Of a stretch of 64,000 nucleotides of DNA, positions 10,550 through 21,084 are shown piece after piece; position 1 is the first letter of the stretch, and every line of letters begins with the position of its first letter. Made by a program: the position numbers and the translations under genes. Source of the DNA: Paramoeba atlantica (Eukaryota > Discosea); the NCBI GenBank assembly GCA_977017575.1, contig CDRNVI010000148.1, positions 124,001 through 188,000 on the forward strand, written 5' to 3'. The notes below the pieces were generated by a model, which made no database searches, had not been told where the DNA came from, and worked only from the letters and a program-made list of their open reading frames with translations.

Positions 10550-11948
10550 TCAACTGACCTCCAAGCGAGGCTTTTTGTTTGTAATCTCGTTCTGAACAGA
10601 ACCAGTTTGAAAGTTCTTTCTTTTTTTGGTTCCTTCTTCTTCTTCTCCCCCTCGTTTTGCAGGTTTAATTGAACCATCAATGAGAACAAATTCCTTTTTT
10701 TGGGAATGAATATTTGGACATGAGGGATAATAATTTTTTTGAACAGAAAAAACAACCTCGAGAAACTTCTTCAGTGGTTCAGAGGATGCTAAATCAACCG
10801 GGGTCTTTCCCTAATTCTTTTTCTGAGAAATTTTACCACAGAATTTACCAACTAAAAGAACCCATACACACAACCTTTGAATCTTTTGCTTGAGTGTCAG
10901 CACCATATTCACATAAGAGCTTCACAAGAGCAAAATCCTCTCTGAAAGCTGCAAGATGAAGACAGGTTTTACCATCCTGGAGAAAAAGATGTCAAAAATA
11001 GAAATAAAATTATAAAATTTGAAGAGAAAATGAAACCAGATCTGTATGAGTGATATTAGCACCTCTCTTCAATAAAAATTCAGCAACATCTACCCTCTGC
11101 CATGAAGAGCGACTCAGAGCGATCAAAGGTGAAATACCATTACAGATTAGGTTGACATCCACTCCAGATTCAACAAGAGTTTGGACCACAGGTAAAGAGA
11201 GTTCGAAGAACGCACAAAGGTCATGGAGAACACTCCGATTCTGAACAAAAAACGTGAATCTTTGTGTCTTATGTCATGTTCAACAAAATGAGATTGACTG
11301 CTGCAGGAAAAACAAAAAAAAACCTCAAAAGTGTTTTCAGCTCCATTTTCCAAAAGCAATTCAATCATCTCAATCTTTTGAGATTGACAAGCAACAAAAA
11401 GAGGTGTCCGAGGTTGAGAGTCATAAATGGTGGACGTCCCATTAATTGGGCAATTCTTCGATATCAAGAACCTTGCAAACTGAAGATTTCTCTGTCGGCA
11501 AGCATAACAAAGAGGGGCAACTGTTATTTCCTACTCATATTTTTTAGTCTTCAATTTTTTTGGACTCAAAGAAAAGGAAAAATTGAAAAACAAAGAAAAA
11601 CCCCTTCCAATTTTTCAATCATGGAAGTGACAATTTGTGGGTCATACACCGAAAAACCAATGAGCGCCCCATCTTTTCCGTTCACCTCAGATGAGATTCT
11701 CTTAATATCTGCGCCATTTTTAATTAAAATTTCGACCATTTCAACATCACCTCTTTGACAAGCAATTCGCAAGGGATAGTCAAATCGCGGCTGAAGAAAA
11801 AGCTTCAAAAATCGAAATTGGAGAAATTTGGAGTGGAAAGAAAAACCTGTCCTCGAGGAACATCATTGATCCCGTGATTTGTTCGAAGGAGAACTTGGCG
11901 AGCTTTCTCACAATCCCCTTCTCGCACAGCATCATACAACTCACGCAT
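10550..11948 (-). CDS. Ankyrin-repeat protein, about six exons, basic nuclear-type tail
   Basis: ATG 11946-11948 (MRELYDAVREGDCEKARQVL), stop 10550-10552. Each exon carries roughly one to two ankyrin units: YPLRIACQRGDVEMVEILIK (exon 2, about 11,790), RTPLFVACQSQKIEMIELLL (exon 3, about 11,400), a third near 11,250-11,045 (VAEFLLKRGANITHTD), then TCLHLAAFREDFALVKLLCE near 10,950, then TPVDLASSEPLKKFLEVV. The C-terminus is charged, with GTKKRKNF and NKKPRLEVS that could be nuclear-localisation signals. Ankyrin stacks bind proteins; the partner is unknown. It is divergently arranged with the FAD oxidoreductase, about 260 bp apart. Confidence 0.75.
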
Positions 11949-12207
11949 TTTTGTGGGACCAAAGAAAATGCCACTCGGCAACAGAAGAAAACTGAAAAGA
12001 ACAAAATTTTCTCAAATCTATATTTGGAATATCTATATTTATATTAATACTATATTTGGTTAAATGAAGAGTTTTGTGTTTTTGTCTTCTTTCTTTGCCA
12101 GAGAGAGAGTCATCTCTCTTTTTTTTTTTTCGTTTTTGAAACTCAAAAACGACAACGGCAGTTTTCTTTTTCTCTTTTTTGTTTTGTTTTTTTTCTTTTT
12201 TTTTGAA

Positions 12208-14947
12208 ATGTTTTGTTTGTTTCGTCGAGCGGGTTCCATTTGGGAAAGAAGAGTTTCTTCTCGAGGTTTTTTCTCTCTTTTTTTTTTTTCTCTTTCTCTT
12301 CTTTCTTTTCTTCTTTCTTTTCTCTTGAACTTTTCAAAAAAGGTTTTTCTGGAATCTCTCTTGCATCACACACAAAACAAATTGAAAATGAAGAGAAAAG
12401 AGAGAAAAAGAAAACTGTTTTCCCTTCCAAGAAGAAAGTTGTTGTGATTGGTGGTGGTGTCATTGGTGGGAGGTTTCCTCTCTTTCTTTTTTTTTGCTTT
12501 TGGAAAGAGAGAAAAGAGAGAGGAAAGAAAAAGAGAAAGATAGAAAAAGAGGGAAAAAAGAAAGATTCAAAAAATATTAAAAAATAGTGTGGCTTATCAC
12601 TTGGGAAAGAAAGGATGGGGAGAAGATGTTCTTCTTCTTGAAAGAGCTTCTCTTACAAGCGGAACAACTTGGTTTTTCTTTCATTTTTATTTTTCTCTTT
12701 TTTTCTTGTTGTTATTATTTGGAATTTTTGATACATTTTTCAATTTTGATTTTATTTTATTTTATTTTTGAAATGAATTTTCTTGTTGTAATGTTTTTTG
12801 AGAGTTCTGTTTTATTGTCCAGCAAAGAAAAGATTTATAAAGAAAATGATTTTCTTTTTCTCATTTCTTTTCTCTTTCTTTTTAATGATTTCAAATATTT
12901 ATTGAAAGAAAAGAAAATCAAAAATTGACTTTATTTTTATTTCTTTTCTTGAGGCACGCAGCTGGGTTAATTGGCCAGTTAAGGGGAAGTGAAGAAGAGG
13001 TTCTTTTTGCTTTTCTGTGTGTATTTAATCAAATAATTTTCCTTAAAAAGAGAGAAATATAAAAAAATAAATAACAGTAAATTATAAAAAAGAAGAATAA
13101 GAAGAATAAGAACAAAGAATAAGAATCAGAATGAAAAGAAAATCCAACCAAAATGAATGTTTTTATTAAAAAAAAAAGTATGTTTAAACAAATCTCAATT
13201 TGAATAAAATATTTAATTTTAAAAACTATTTCTTCATTTAATAAAAATAATCAATTAAAAAATCAACAAAACAGACAAGATTAAGTAAATATGGAGCAGA
13301 ATTATATTCTCGTTTGGAAGAAGAAACAGGTTCTGTTTTAATGTTGTTCTTTTTGTTTTTTTTTAATAATTATTGAAAACCATTTTTTTATTTCATTAAA
13401 TAAAAATAATAAAATAAAAGGATTAAAATAAGAATAATAAAATAAAAGAATAAAATAATAATAAAATAAAAATCAACTTTTAAAAGGTTATGCCACCGGT
13501 TTTCGACAGTCTGGAAGTCTTACTGTTGCTCGAACTCCTGGTTTTTTTGTTTTTTCTTCTCCCTCTTCTTCTCTTCTTCTCTTCTTCTTTCTTCTCTTCT
13601 TTTTCTTTTCTCTTTTTCTTTTCTCTTCTTCTTCTCTCTTCTCAATTTTTTATAGAAAGAATGGAACAATTGAAAGTGACTGCTGCGAGAGCGAATAGTT
13701 TTCAAATTCCAAATCAGATTTGGTCACAAGAAGAGGTTCTTTTTTTGATGTGTTTTTTTTCTCTCTTTCTTCTTCAGTTTAGCTTTGTTTCACCTCTTTC
13801 TTTCTCTCTTCTCTCTCTCTCTCTCTTTTTTTAGATTGAAGAACGATATCCTCTTATCAGAACTGATGATCTATGTTCTTTTTTCTCTCTTTTTCTTTTT
13901 TTTTTTCATTTTCTTTTTGTTGATCTTTCTTTTCAAAAAAGTGGGCGGACTTTGGTTACCAGAAGATGGTACAGCGACGAGTTCTGATTGTACAATGGCA
14001 ATGATTTCTGGAGCAAGACAACAAGGCGTCAAAGTCATGGAGGTTTTTTTTCTTCATTTTCTTTTTCTTTTTTTTTTGTTCGACTCTATTTCTCCTTTTG
14101 AGAAGAAGAAGTTGTTAATATTCTCAAAAAAAGGGTTTTGAAGTTGTTGATTTTGAGATCAATAAATCTTCTCTTCCTCCTAAAATCTCAGGTTTCTTCC
14201 TTTTCTTTTTCTTTCTCATTCCTTCACTGATTTCCTTTCTTTTCTTCTTTCTCTTCTTCAGGTGTCTATATCCAACCTCGCGGGACATCTGATCGAATTT
14301 TTATGGAATGTGATGTTGTTGTGAATTGTGCTGGACAGGTACCCCTTTCTTTTTCTTTTCTCTCTTTTCTCTCTTTTCTCTCTTTTCTCTTTTCTTTCTT
14401 TCAAAACTTACAATGATTTAGTGGGCACGTGACCTTTACGCCAAAGCTGGGATATTTGTCCCTCTTTATTCTGCACAACATTATTATATTGTCTCCAAAC
14501 CAATTTCAAAATCTCTCGCTTCTCAAGCACAAGAGAGAGACAAACGCTCTTTTTTGGTGGAGAAGAGAGAAGGAGGAGAGAGAGAGAGAGAAGAAATGGT
14601 GGGAGAGAAGGGGGTTTCGGGTTGGTATCCTTTGTTGAGAGATCCGGATGGTTTTCAATATGCTCGAGAATGGAGTGGTGGTTTGTTGGTTGGTTGTTTT
14701 GAAAATAATGCCTTGTAAGTTATTTTTATTGTTCTTAAAAAAGAGAAGAGAAAATAAAATTAGAAAGAGAGAAGGAGATGAAGGAAGAGAGATTGAAATT
14801 TTGACACAATATTTTTGCAGACCAGCATATCCAGATGGAACTCCTGTTCCGTGTGACACCGAATTTTCTCTTTTTGACTTTGATTGGGATCATTTTTCCC
14901 CAATGATGGAGGTATGTTGTCAACAGACCAAGAAAAGGGGAAAAAAG

Positions 14948-14978
<31 letters not shown>

Positions 14979-17900
14979 AAAACTAATTATATTCTGACAG
15001 CAAGCGCTCCATAGATTTCCTGTGCTGGAAAATGTCGAAATTCGTGATACTGTAAATGGTCCTGAGAGTTTTACTGCTGATAATAGATACATTCTTGGTG
15101 AAGCTCCCAATCTCTCTGGTTTTTATGTTGCTGCTGGTTTGCTCACTTTTTTGAGATTCTACTAATAATATTAACTATTGTTTTTATTCTCTTTTTCTTT
15201 TTTTTTTTGTAAACATGACGATCTAGTTCGAAAATATTCTCATAAAAGAATATTGGTTCTGATTTTTTTAAAAAAAATAGGGTTTAACAGTAGTGGGATA
15301 GCGAGTGCCCCTGGAGCTGGGAAGATGATGGCTGAGTGGATTACTGCTGGTGTTCCTGAAAAGTTTTTTATTTTTTAAGAAAATTATTTTTGTTTTTTGT
15401 TCATTTTTCTTTGCTTTGATCAGTAGAATAATAATATCTTCTTTTTTTTTTGTTTGCAGAGATGTTTGGGCTGTCGATTTGAGGAGATTTTCTGACTTCC
15501 ATTGCAACACCCGATTTCTTCGAGAAAGAGGTTCTCTTTTTTCTCTATTTTCTGGATTTACTCTCTTCTCTTCTCTTACTTTTTTCTTTTTTAGCTGTCG
15601 AGAGTCTGGGGCTCCACTACGCAGTCAATTGGCCACGTCTGGAATCAACTTCTGCGAGAGGAGTGAGAAGAAGTCCCTTTTATAATATTCTAAAAGAGAA
15701 AGGAGCCGTATTTGGAGCGTCGAATGGATGGGAAAGACCTCTTTATTTTGATCAGGAGAATCCAAATATCCAATACAGGTTCTCTTCTCTTCTCTTCTCT
15801 TTTCTATTTGATGGAAAATAATTTGTGAAAAGTGTTTTTTGAATTGTTCTTCTTCTCCTCTCTCTTTCTCCTCTCTGTCTAAGTTTTACTCGCCCTGCCT
15901 GGATCGATAAAGTCGCAAAAGAACACACTCACACTCGCTCTTCTGTCTCCCTCTTTGATCAAAGTTCTCTCTCCAAGGTCCCTCTTTTTCAATTTCTTTT
16001 CTTTTATTTCTATTAGAAACCCCTCCTCTTTCTCTGTTCTCTTTCAATTAAACACAAAAAAAAAATTAGTATCTTATCCAAGGAAAAGGAGCTGAAGAAT
16101 TTTTAGAATATTTGTGTGCAAATCGAGTTGGAGGTCCGGTTGGAAAAGTTGCCTTTAGCCAAATGCTTGATTCACAAGGGAAAATTCAAGGGTTAGTGAG
16201 AAAACAGAAGAAAAGAAAGAGAGAGAGGAAAGTAAAGAATTCAAGAATTTGTTTCTTAATTTTGAATAGGGATTTAACCATCACCAAATTGAGCGATTCC
16301 AAATTTCTAGGTTTTCTTTTTGAATTATTTTCTCCTTTTTTATTATCCTTTTCCCATCTCAGCCAACAAAAGAGAGGATTACATAAGATTTTTTCTCATT
16401 TTCTCTCTCTTTTTCAGCATTCAGTGGATCAACTCAAACAACACGAGATTTACAATGGATGAACTCACATTTGGTTTGTTTTTTGAAAAATTGTTCTCCA
16501 AATCCAAAAGTAACAGGACATTTTTATTCAAGGCGAAGACAAAGTACCAAGAAAATGTGACAATCACCGATTTCTCGTCAGCTTTGTCTGTTTTAAGTGT
16601 TATGGGCCCTCATTCACGGTCACCATTTATTTCAACTTTTCTATTGAAATTTTACCAAATCTCTCTTCCACTTTGAAATAGAAAACTTCTTGAAGCGGGA
16701 AGTCCCTCGGTCGATTTTTCAAACTCTTCGTTTCCTTTTTTTCGCTCAAAAGAAATCGAATTTGGGTTTCTCTTTTTTCTCTTCCTCTCTCTTTCCTATT
16801 CAAACTCTTAATTTCAAATAGATATGGAAGAGTAATTGCAAATAGAATGTCATATGTTGGTGAACTTGGATGGGAACTTTACATCCCTTCTGAAATGGCA
16901 CCTGGTAATTCTTTCCTTCCCCCCTAAAACGAATTTCAAATTTTCATTTTTACACCCACTTGATTTTTCTGATAAACAGGTGTTTATGAGTATTTGTGGG
17001 AAATTTCCAAAAGGGAGAATATTGATCTCTTGGATTCCGGATATTATGCCCTGGATTCTCTTCGAATTGAGAAGGTATCACCACAATACCAAATCTTCCA
17101 CACCAAACAAAACACTTGAATTTGGTGATCTTTTCATCAAATCCCCGATAGTATAGTTGGCAAAATCCCCGCCTGTCACGCGGGAGTCCCGGGTTCGATT
17201 CCCGGTCGGGGAGGATTTTTTTTCTCATTTTTTTTCATTTTTTTCTAAATTCATTTTTCTTTTTCTTTGCAAAGGGTTACACAGCTTGGGGTCGTGATTG
17301 TTCTGCGAATGATACTCCTTTTGAGGTTAAAAAGCTTCTCTTTGTGTTCTTTACATTTTTTTTTTGAATCAAAAAGACAGGTTGGGACGGACAAATTTAT
17401 CAAATGGAACTCAAATCTTGATTTTATTGGAAAAGAAGCTGTTTTGAAACTTCGATCTCAATCACCAGAAAGGTTTCGTCTCTCTCTCTTGTTATGATTC
17501 TTATTCTGCATGGCCTTTGCTTCAGAGGAAAAGAAAGAAAAAGAAAAAGTTTCTTTCCTGATTCGTGTTCACAGACAATTGCTCTCTTTCAAGCTCGAAA
17601 AACCACAATTCTTTCCGCTTGGTTCTGAACCCATTTTTCGGTTTCCATTTTTTTCCATTTCTCTTTTGTGAATTGGAACAATTTTTGATCTCTTTCTTGG
17701 GCAGAAATGGTCTCATGGTTGGGTATTTAACTTCAAGTGCTTGGAGCCCAACTTTTGGTTTCAAAACTTTCTTTCTTTTGAATTTGTTTTCCAAAAATTA
17801 AAATTATGTTTTGTTTCAAAGATGTGGCAATTGCGTTGGGCTCAGTCGATTTCTCTTCTTCTGTCCTTGAAGAAGGAGAAAATGATCATTGGGAAATTCA

Positions 17901-18042
17901 AAGCATTGAAGGAAAGGCAAAGGTATTTTTAAAATTGTAAATTCTTTTGTTAGATATGATGATTAATCAATTCTTAACTCACAAGGTAATTCCATCTCTT
18001 GGACCTCTTTTTGACCCAAAAGGAACAAAATTGAGAGGATAA
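12208..18042 (+). CDS. FAD-dependent oxidoreductase of the DMGDH/SARDH/PDPR family, with C-terminal GcvT domain
   Basis: Mitochondrial-type flavoprotein. Exon 1 (12208-12265) encodes MFCLFRRAGSIWERRVSSR, a good mitochondrial presequence. Exon 2 (12343-12472) reaches the FAD-binding KVVVIGGGVIG, and exon 3 (12588-12682) continues SVAYHLGKKGWGEDVLLLER to SGTTW. Exon 4 (12954-12999) completes the TWHAAGLIGQLRG motif whose His binds FAD covalently in DMGDH/SARDH. Later exons give LEEETG, GFRQSGSLTVARTP, GGLWLPEDGT, VVNCAGQ, EWSGGLLVGCFENN, DFDWDHFSPMMEQ, VNGPESFTADNRYILGEAPN and GLNSSGIASAPGAGKMMAEW. The GcvT-like half includes MSYVGELGWELYIPSEMAPG, SGYYALDSLRIEKGYTAWGRD and KFIKWNSNLDFIGKEA, ending DPKGTKLRG at 18042. 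EWSGGLLVGCFE, the DWDHF block and the linker after VDLRRF look most like PDPR, the pyruvate dehydrogenase phosphatase regulator; dimethylglycine or sarcosine oxidation is the alternative. More than 20 exons; a few borders are uncertain. Confidence 0.8.
17142..17213 (+). tRNA. tRNA-Asp (anticodon GTC), inside an intron of the FAD oxidoreductase gene
   Basis: 72-nt cloverleaf: acceptor TCCCCGA pairs with TCGGGGA, discriminator G. The anticodon arm CCCGC-CTGTCAC-GCGGG shows anticodon GTC at 17175-17177. The T arm is CCCGG-GTTCGAT-TCCCGG style. Internal promoters are visible: A box TAGTATAGTTGG and B box GGTTCGATTCC. Two bases after the gene begins a T run that would terminate RNA polymerase III. 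No tRNA intron. It lies wholly inside the host intron 17075-17274, on the same strand. Confidence 0.97.
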
Positions 18043-18418
18043 AGAAGAAAAAGGTGAAATAGTCAAAATGATAACTCCCACCAAAGGTGGAAAAGGAATT
18101 GATTCCTTGAGAAAACAAAAATCAAAATGACACTAAGAATTTGAAATAAAAAATGGTATCCTGATCTGAAGAATGAACTTTTTAAGGGACAGAGTTATTT
18201 TGCGGTTTGTTAGGCAACTTTCACACAAAGAAGTGGAGATTTAAGTTGTGGGAAAAAAAAAAGAAATCCACTTCAATAATATTTTCCCACAACTCAATTG
18301 TCTCTTTCTTGTTTTTCCTATTTCTCTCATTCATTCTTTTTTGGCTGGTTTGATATTGGCTCCGTTCTGTCAAAAAAAAAAACTTTGAACAAGGAAAAAG
18401 AATATTGAAACAAAAATA
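18043..18418. other. Convergent 3' flanks of FAD oxidoreductase and ankyrin gene
   Basis: No ORF worth calling. Contains an inverted repeat (listed separately) between two convergent gene ends. Confidence 0.5.
18245..18293. terminator. Inverted repeat between convergent genes
   Basis: GTTGTGGGAAAA (18245-18256) and its exact complement TTTTCCCACAAC (18282-18293) can form a 12-bp stem with a 25-nt loop. The arms extend imperfectly outward. It lies about 200 bp after one stop and about 125 bp after the opposing stop, so a 3'-end or transcription-collision role is possible; this is inference. Confidence 0.4.
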
Positions 18419-19462
18419 TCAAACCCTTTCTTGAAATGTTTTTATCAGTTCAACAATTCTTTCATCTCTTGCAACATCAAAGACGGTCCGTCCCTTCTTT
18501 ACAAAAAGAAGTTAAACAACATATCATACAACCATCTCACCCTCCCCATCACATCAAAACAACCAATAACAACCAACAGCAAAGAAAAAATAAAAACAAA
18601 GAAAGAGAAAAAGAAAATCAAAAACATTATCTTGAAGATCAATGTTGGCGCCATGTTCCAAAAGAATTTTCACAATTCCTTCAGAACCTCTGAAAGCAGC
18701 TATGTGAAGAGCAGTCACTCCTTGCTTAACAAAAAGAAATTGTGAAAAGAAAAACCAAAATAAATCTCACAACCATCACACAGCGTAGGCATCCAAGAAT
18801 AAACCACAACAAAGAAAATGGGAAAACAAAGAAGAAGAAAAAGAAAATCAAAACATTCGTTTGAAGATGAACGTTGGATCCATGTCCAAGAAGAATTTTC
18901 ACAATTTCTTCAAAATCTTTTCTAAGAAACTCTTTGGCAGCAGCAAAGTGAAGAGCAGCCCACCCTTCCTTCACAAAAAGAAATTTTAAAAAAAGAACAA
19001 CAATAAATACCAATCACAACAATAAATACCAATCACAACAATAAATACCAATCACAACAATAAATACCAATCACAACCATCACCATCAAAACAAACAATA
19101 CAAAAAAGAAAATCAAAACAGCATCTGGAAGCTCAAGAGCGGCGCCATGTTCAATCAGAATTTTCACAAGATTTTTAAAACCTCTGTTCACAGCTTTGTG
19201 AAGAGCGGTCCGTCCAAAAGGCTGAACAAAAAAGAAACAAACTCAAAAAATAACGAAGAGAAAGAAAGAAAGGGAATCGAAGAAAAAAGGAAAAAGAAAG
19301 AAAAAGAAAAAAAAAAAAAGAGAAAACCTCGAATTTGAAGTTAATATCAAGTTTTTGATTTTTGTTTTCAAGAAGAATTTTGACAGTTGCTTCTAGTCCT
19401 TTCTCAACAGCATCAAAAAGCTTCTTGCTTTCTAATCTCTTTTCTTTTTCTTCTTCTGCCAT
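18419..19462 (-). CDS. Short ankyrin-repeat protein, five exons
   Basis: ATG 19460-19462, stop 18419-18421. Exon 1 is MAEEEKEKRLESKKLFDAVE to LDINFKFE (to about 19,329). Exon 2 (about 19,222-19,118) is GRTALHKAVNRGFKNLVKIL. Exon 3 (about 18,970-18,860) is GWAALHFAAAKEFLRKDFEE, then IVKILLGHGSNVHLQ. Exon 4 (about 18,722-18,630) is VTALHIAAFRGSEGIVKILL. Exon 5 is RTVFDVARDERIVELIKTFQ, then ERV and stop. Each internal exon is almost exactly one 33-residue repeat, so repeat number could change by exon duplication. Binding partner unknown. Divergent from the first glycosyltransferase-like gene. Confidence 0.8.
18999..19074. repeat. 19-bp minisatellite, four exact copies, in an ankyrin-gene intron
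   Basis: Unit AACAATAAATACCAATCAC repeated four times without mismatch (4 x 19 = 76 bp). It lies between the third and second exons of the - strand ankyrin gene. The flanking CAATCACAACCATCACC looks like a decayed further unit. Confidence 0.95.
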
Positions 19463-19814
19463 CTTTCTTTTCTCGATTTTGTGTGTGGTGTGTTAACCTC
19501 GAGAGCACAGAGCCAACCAAAAGCGGTCAAGATCCCCTCCTCCCTCGAGAGAGAATGCAATTCGACTTTGAGAAAATGTGAAAAAAAACACCTCAAACAA
19601 AAAGATTAGCGCTAAATCTAGCGCAGCAGAATATTTCCCCCAAATTTGGGAATTTCTTGTTTGTTTCCGTTCCTATTTCTTGTTGGGTGCGCTCTCCCTC
19701 TTTCGCAAACCCTGATTGACCGAGCCCCTTGATCTTTGGGTGTTTCCCCACCCTTCCAAACATTTGGTCCTTTTTCCTCCCAAAAACAAAACCCATTTTT
19801 TTTGAGGCGAGAAA
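19463..19814. promoter_or_regulatory. Divergent promoter: ankyrin gene / glycosyltransferase-like gene
   Basis: 352 bp, no ORF. Contains TTAGCGCTAAATCTAGCGC at about 19,606-19,624, a near-palindromic GCGC element resembling the one upstream of the ABCG gene. A sequence GGGAATTTCTTGTTTGTTTC (about 19,648-19,667) recurs with one mismatch at about 50,720 in the accessory region. Functions are unproven. Confidence 0.4.
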
Positions 19815-20921
19815 ATGGCTGACAGAAAGAACTCTCTTCTCTTTTTTCTTCCCTTTCTTTTTCTCCAATTCTCGTTAATTCAATCCAATTCCCCTTTCAA
19901 TCTCACTCGTTGCCGAGCTCGCTATCCAATTCAAAACCCTCTTCTCAGTGTTGTTTTTACAACACAGGGTGGAACTTTCGGAGAACTTACTACTAAGTCC
20001 GCCACTGACGAAGCCAAGCGATCAGGAAGAAACACAATTCGATTCCTTCGTCAAATCTGGTGGCTCACTGAATGTGCCAAGCGATACAATGTCCCAATGG
20101 AAATTGTTGTTGTTGATTGGCCTGTGGAAGACGAGACCCCAGAGCGTGAACGAATTCTGAAAGCTCTTCAAAGGGAGAATGAAACGATTCCCAATTCTGT
20201 TCAACAACTTCGGATTCTCGAAGCTCCTCCCGAGTTTACAAAATTATCTCCTCCCTCTCTCCCAGTTTTGGAGTATGCAGGGAAAAACGTTGCAGCAAAG
20301 AGGTCCTTTGGGAAGTTTATTTTATTGGGTGGGACTGACTCCCTTCCACATGAAGGTATCTTTCAGTTTATTTCACAATATCCAGAGAATATCACAGGAT
20401 GTATTGGCGCATACAGACAAATTTTAATGGAGGGAACATTCCCACCACATCCTTGGGATTTTCGCGAGTTCATTGGCTGGCGAGATTCAAACGAAAGAAA
20501 ATGGAAATCGTCTGAGCCCAACCCAAAACCTACAAAATATAATTCCACAGCCCCTCCTTTTCCAATTCTCTCGGAGACAGGACATTGGAATGCAGGAGGG
20601 GATTTTACATTGTGTACTCGCCCAGCTCTCGAAGCTTTTAAGGGTTACCCAGAGGGACCATTTCGAATGCATGTGGACTCTGCATTATTCAAGCTTGCAA
20701 GAATGTGTTCTGTTCCACTCAAAGTGTTTCATCCCTCTCTTTCATGTTTTCATCAACCACATGGGAAAACAATTTCTCGTCCACATGCAATTTCAATGGC
20801 CAAACTGAAAAACTGTCCAAGCCCTCATCAGTCCTGGGGGTTCCCAAACAAAATTCTCAGTGAATTTCTATTTTCTAATGGGAAGAAACAACACTTTCCA
20901 AATAGCTGTATTCCACAGTAA
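19815..20921 (+). CDS. Secreted glycosyltransferase-like protein, copy A
   Basis: 368 aa, single exon, ATG 19815. N-terminal signal sequence LLFFLPFLFLQFSLIQS. The body resembles a GT-A-fold, nucleotide-sugar-transferase-like family of protists: SVVFTTQGGTFGEL, then NTIRFLRQIWWLTECAKR, MEIVVVDWPVEDETPERERI, VLEYAGKNVAAKRSFGKFIL and LLGGTDSLPHEGIFQFIS. The last segment sits where related enzymes have a metal-binding acidic motif; here only the Asp of GGTDSLPHE is acidic in that position. A later segment, HWNAGGDFTLCTRPALEAFKGYPEG, is typical of the family's second half. Cys spacing suggests disulfides. Expected to act in the ER/Golgi or outside the cell. The donor and acceptor sugars cannot be told. 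Tandem duplicate with the next gene. Confidence 0.6.
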   Translation: MADRKNSLLFFLPFLFLQFSLIQSNSPFNLTRCRARYPIQNPLLSVVFTTQGGTFGELTTKSATDEAKRSGRNTIRFLRQIWWLTECAKRYNVPMEIVVVDWPVEDETPERERILKALQRENETIPNSVQQLRILEAPPEFTKLSPPSLPVLEYAGKNVAAKRSFGKFILLGGTDSLPHEGIFQFISQYPENITGCIGAYRQILMEGTFPPHPWDFREFIGWRDSNERKWKSSEPNPKPTKYNSTAPPFPILSETGHWNAGGDFTLCTRPALEAFKGYPEGPFRMHVDSALFKLARMCSVPLKVFHPSLSCFHQPHGKTISRPHAISMAKLKNCPSPHQSWGFPNKILSEFLFSNGKKQHFPNSCIPQ

Positions 20922-21084
20922 AAAAAAACAAAAGAAAGAAAAAAGAAAAGAAAACGAAAAAACTGAAATGAAACTGAATTTCAACTGACAACTCTCGAAC
21001 CACCACCAACCAACCACTGATTAATTTTTTCCTCCCCCAAAAAAACGCAATTTCTCTCTCTCTTTCGTTCTTTTTGAAAATTTC

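Noticed and set aside
18999-19074. CRISPR-like direct repeats
   Set aside because: Units are contiguous with no spacers, in a eukaryotic intron; a plain minisatellite.
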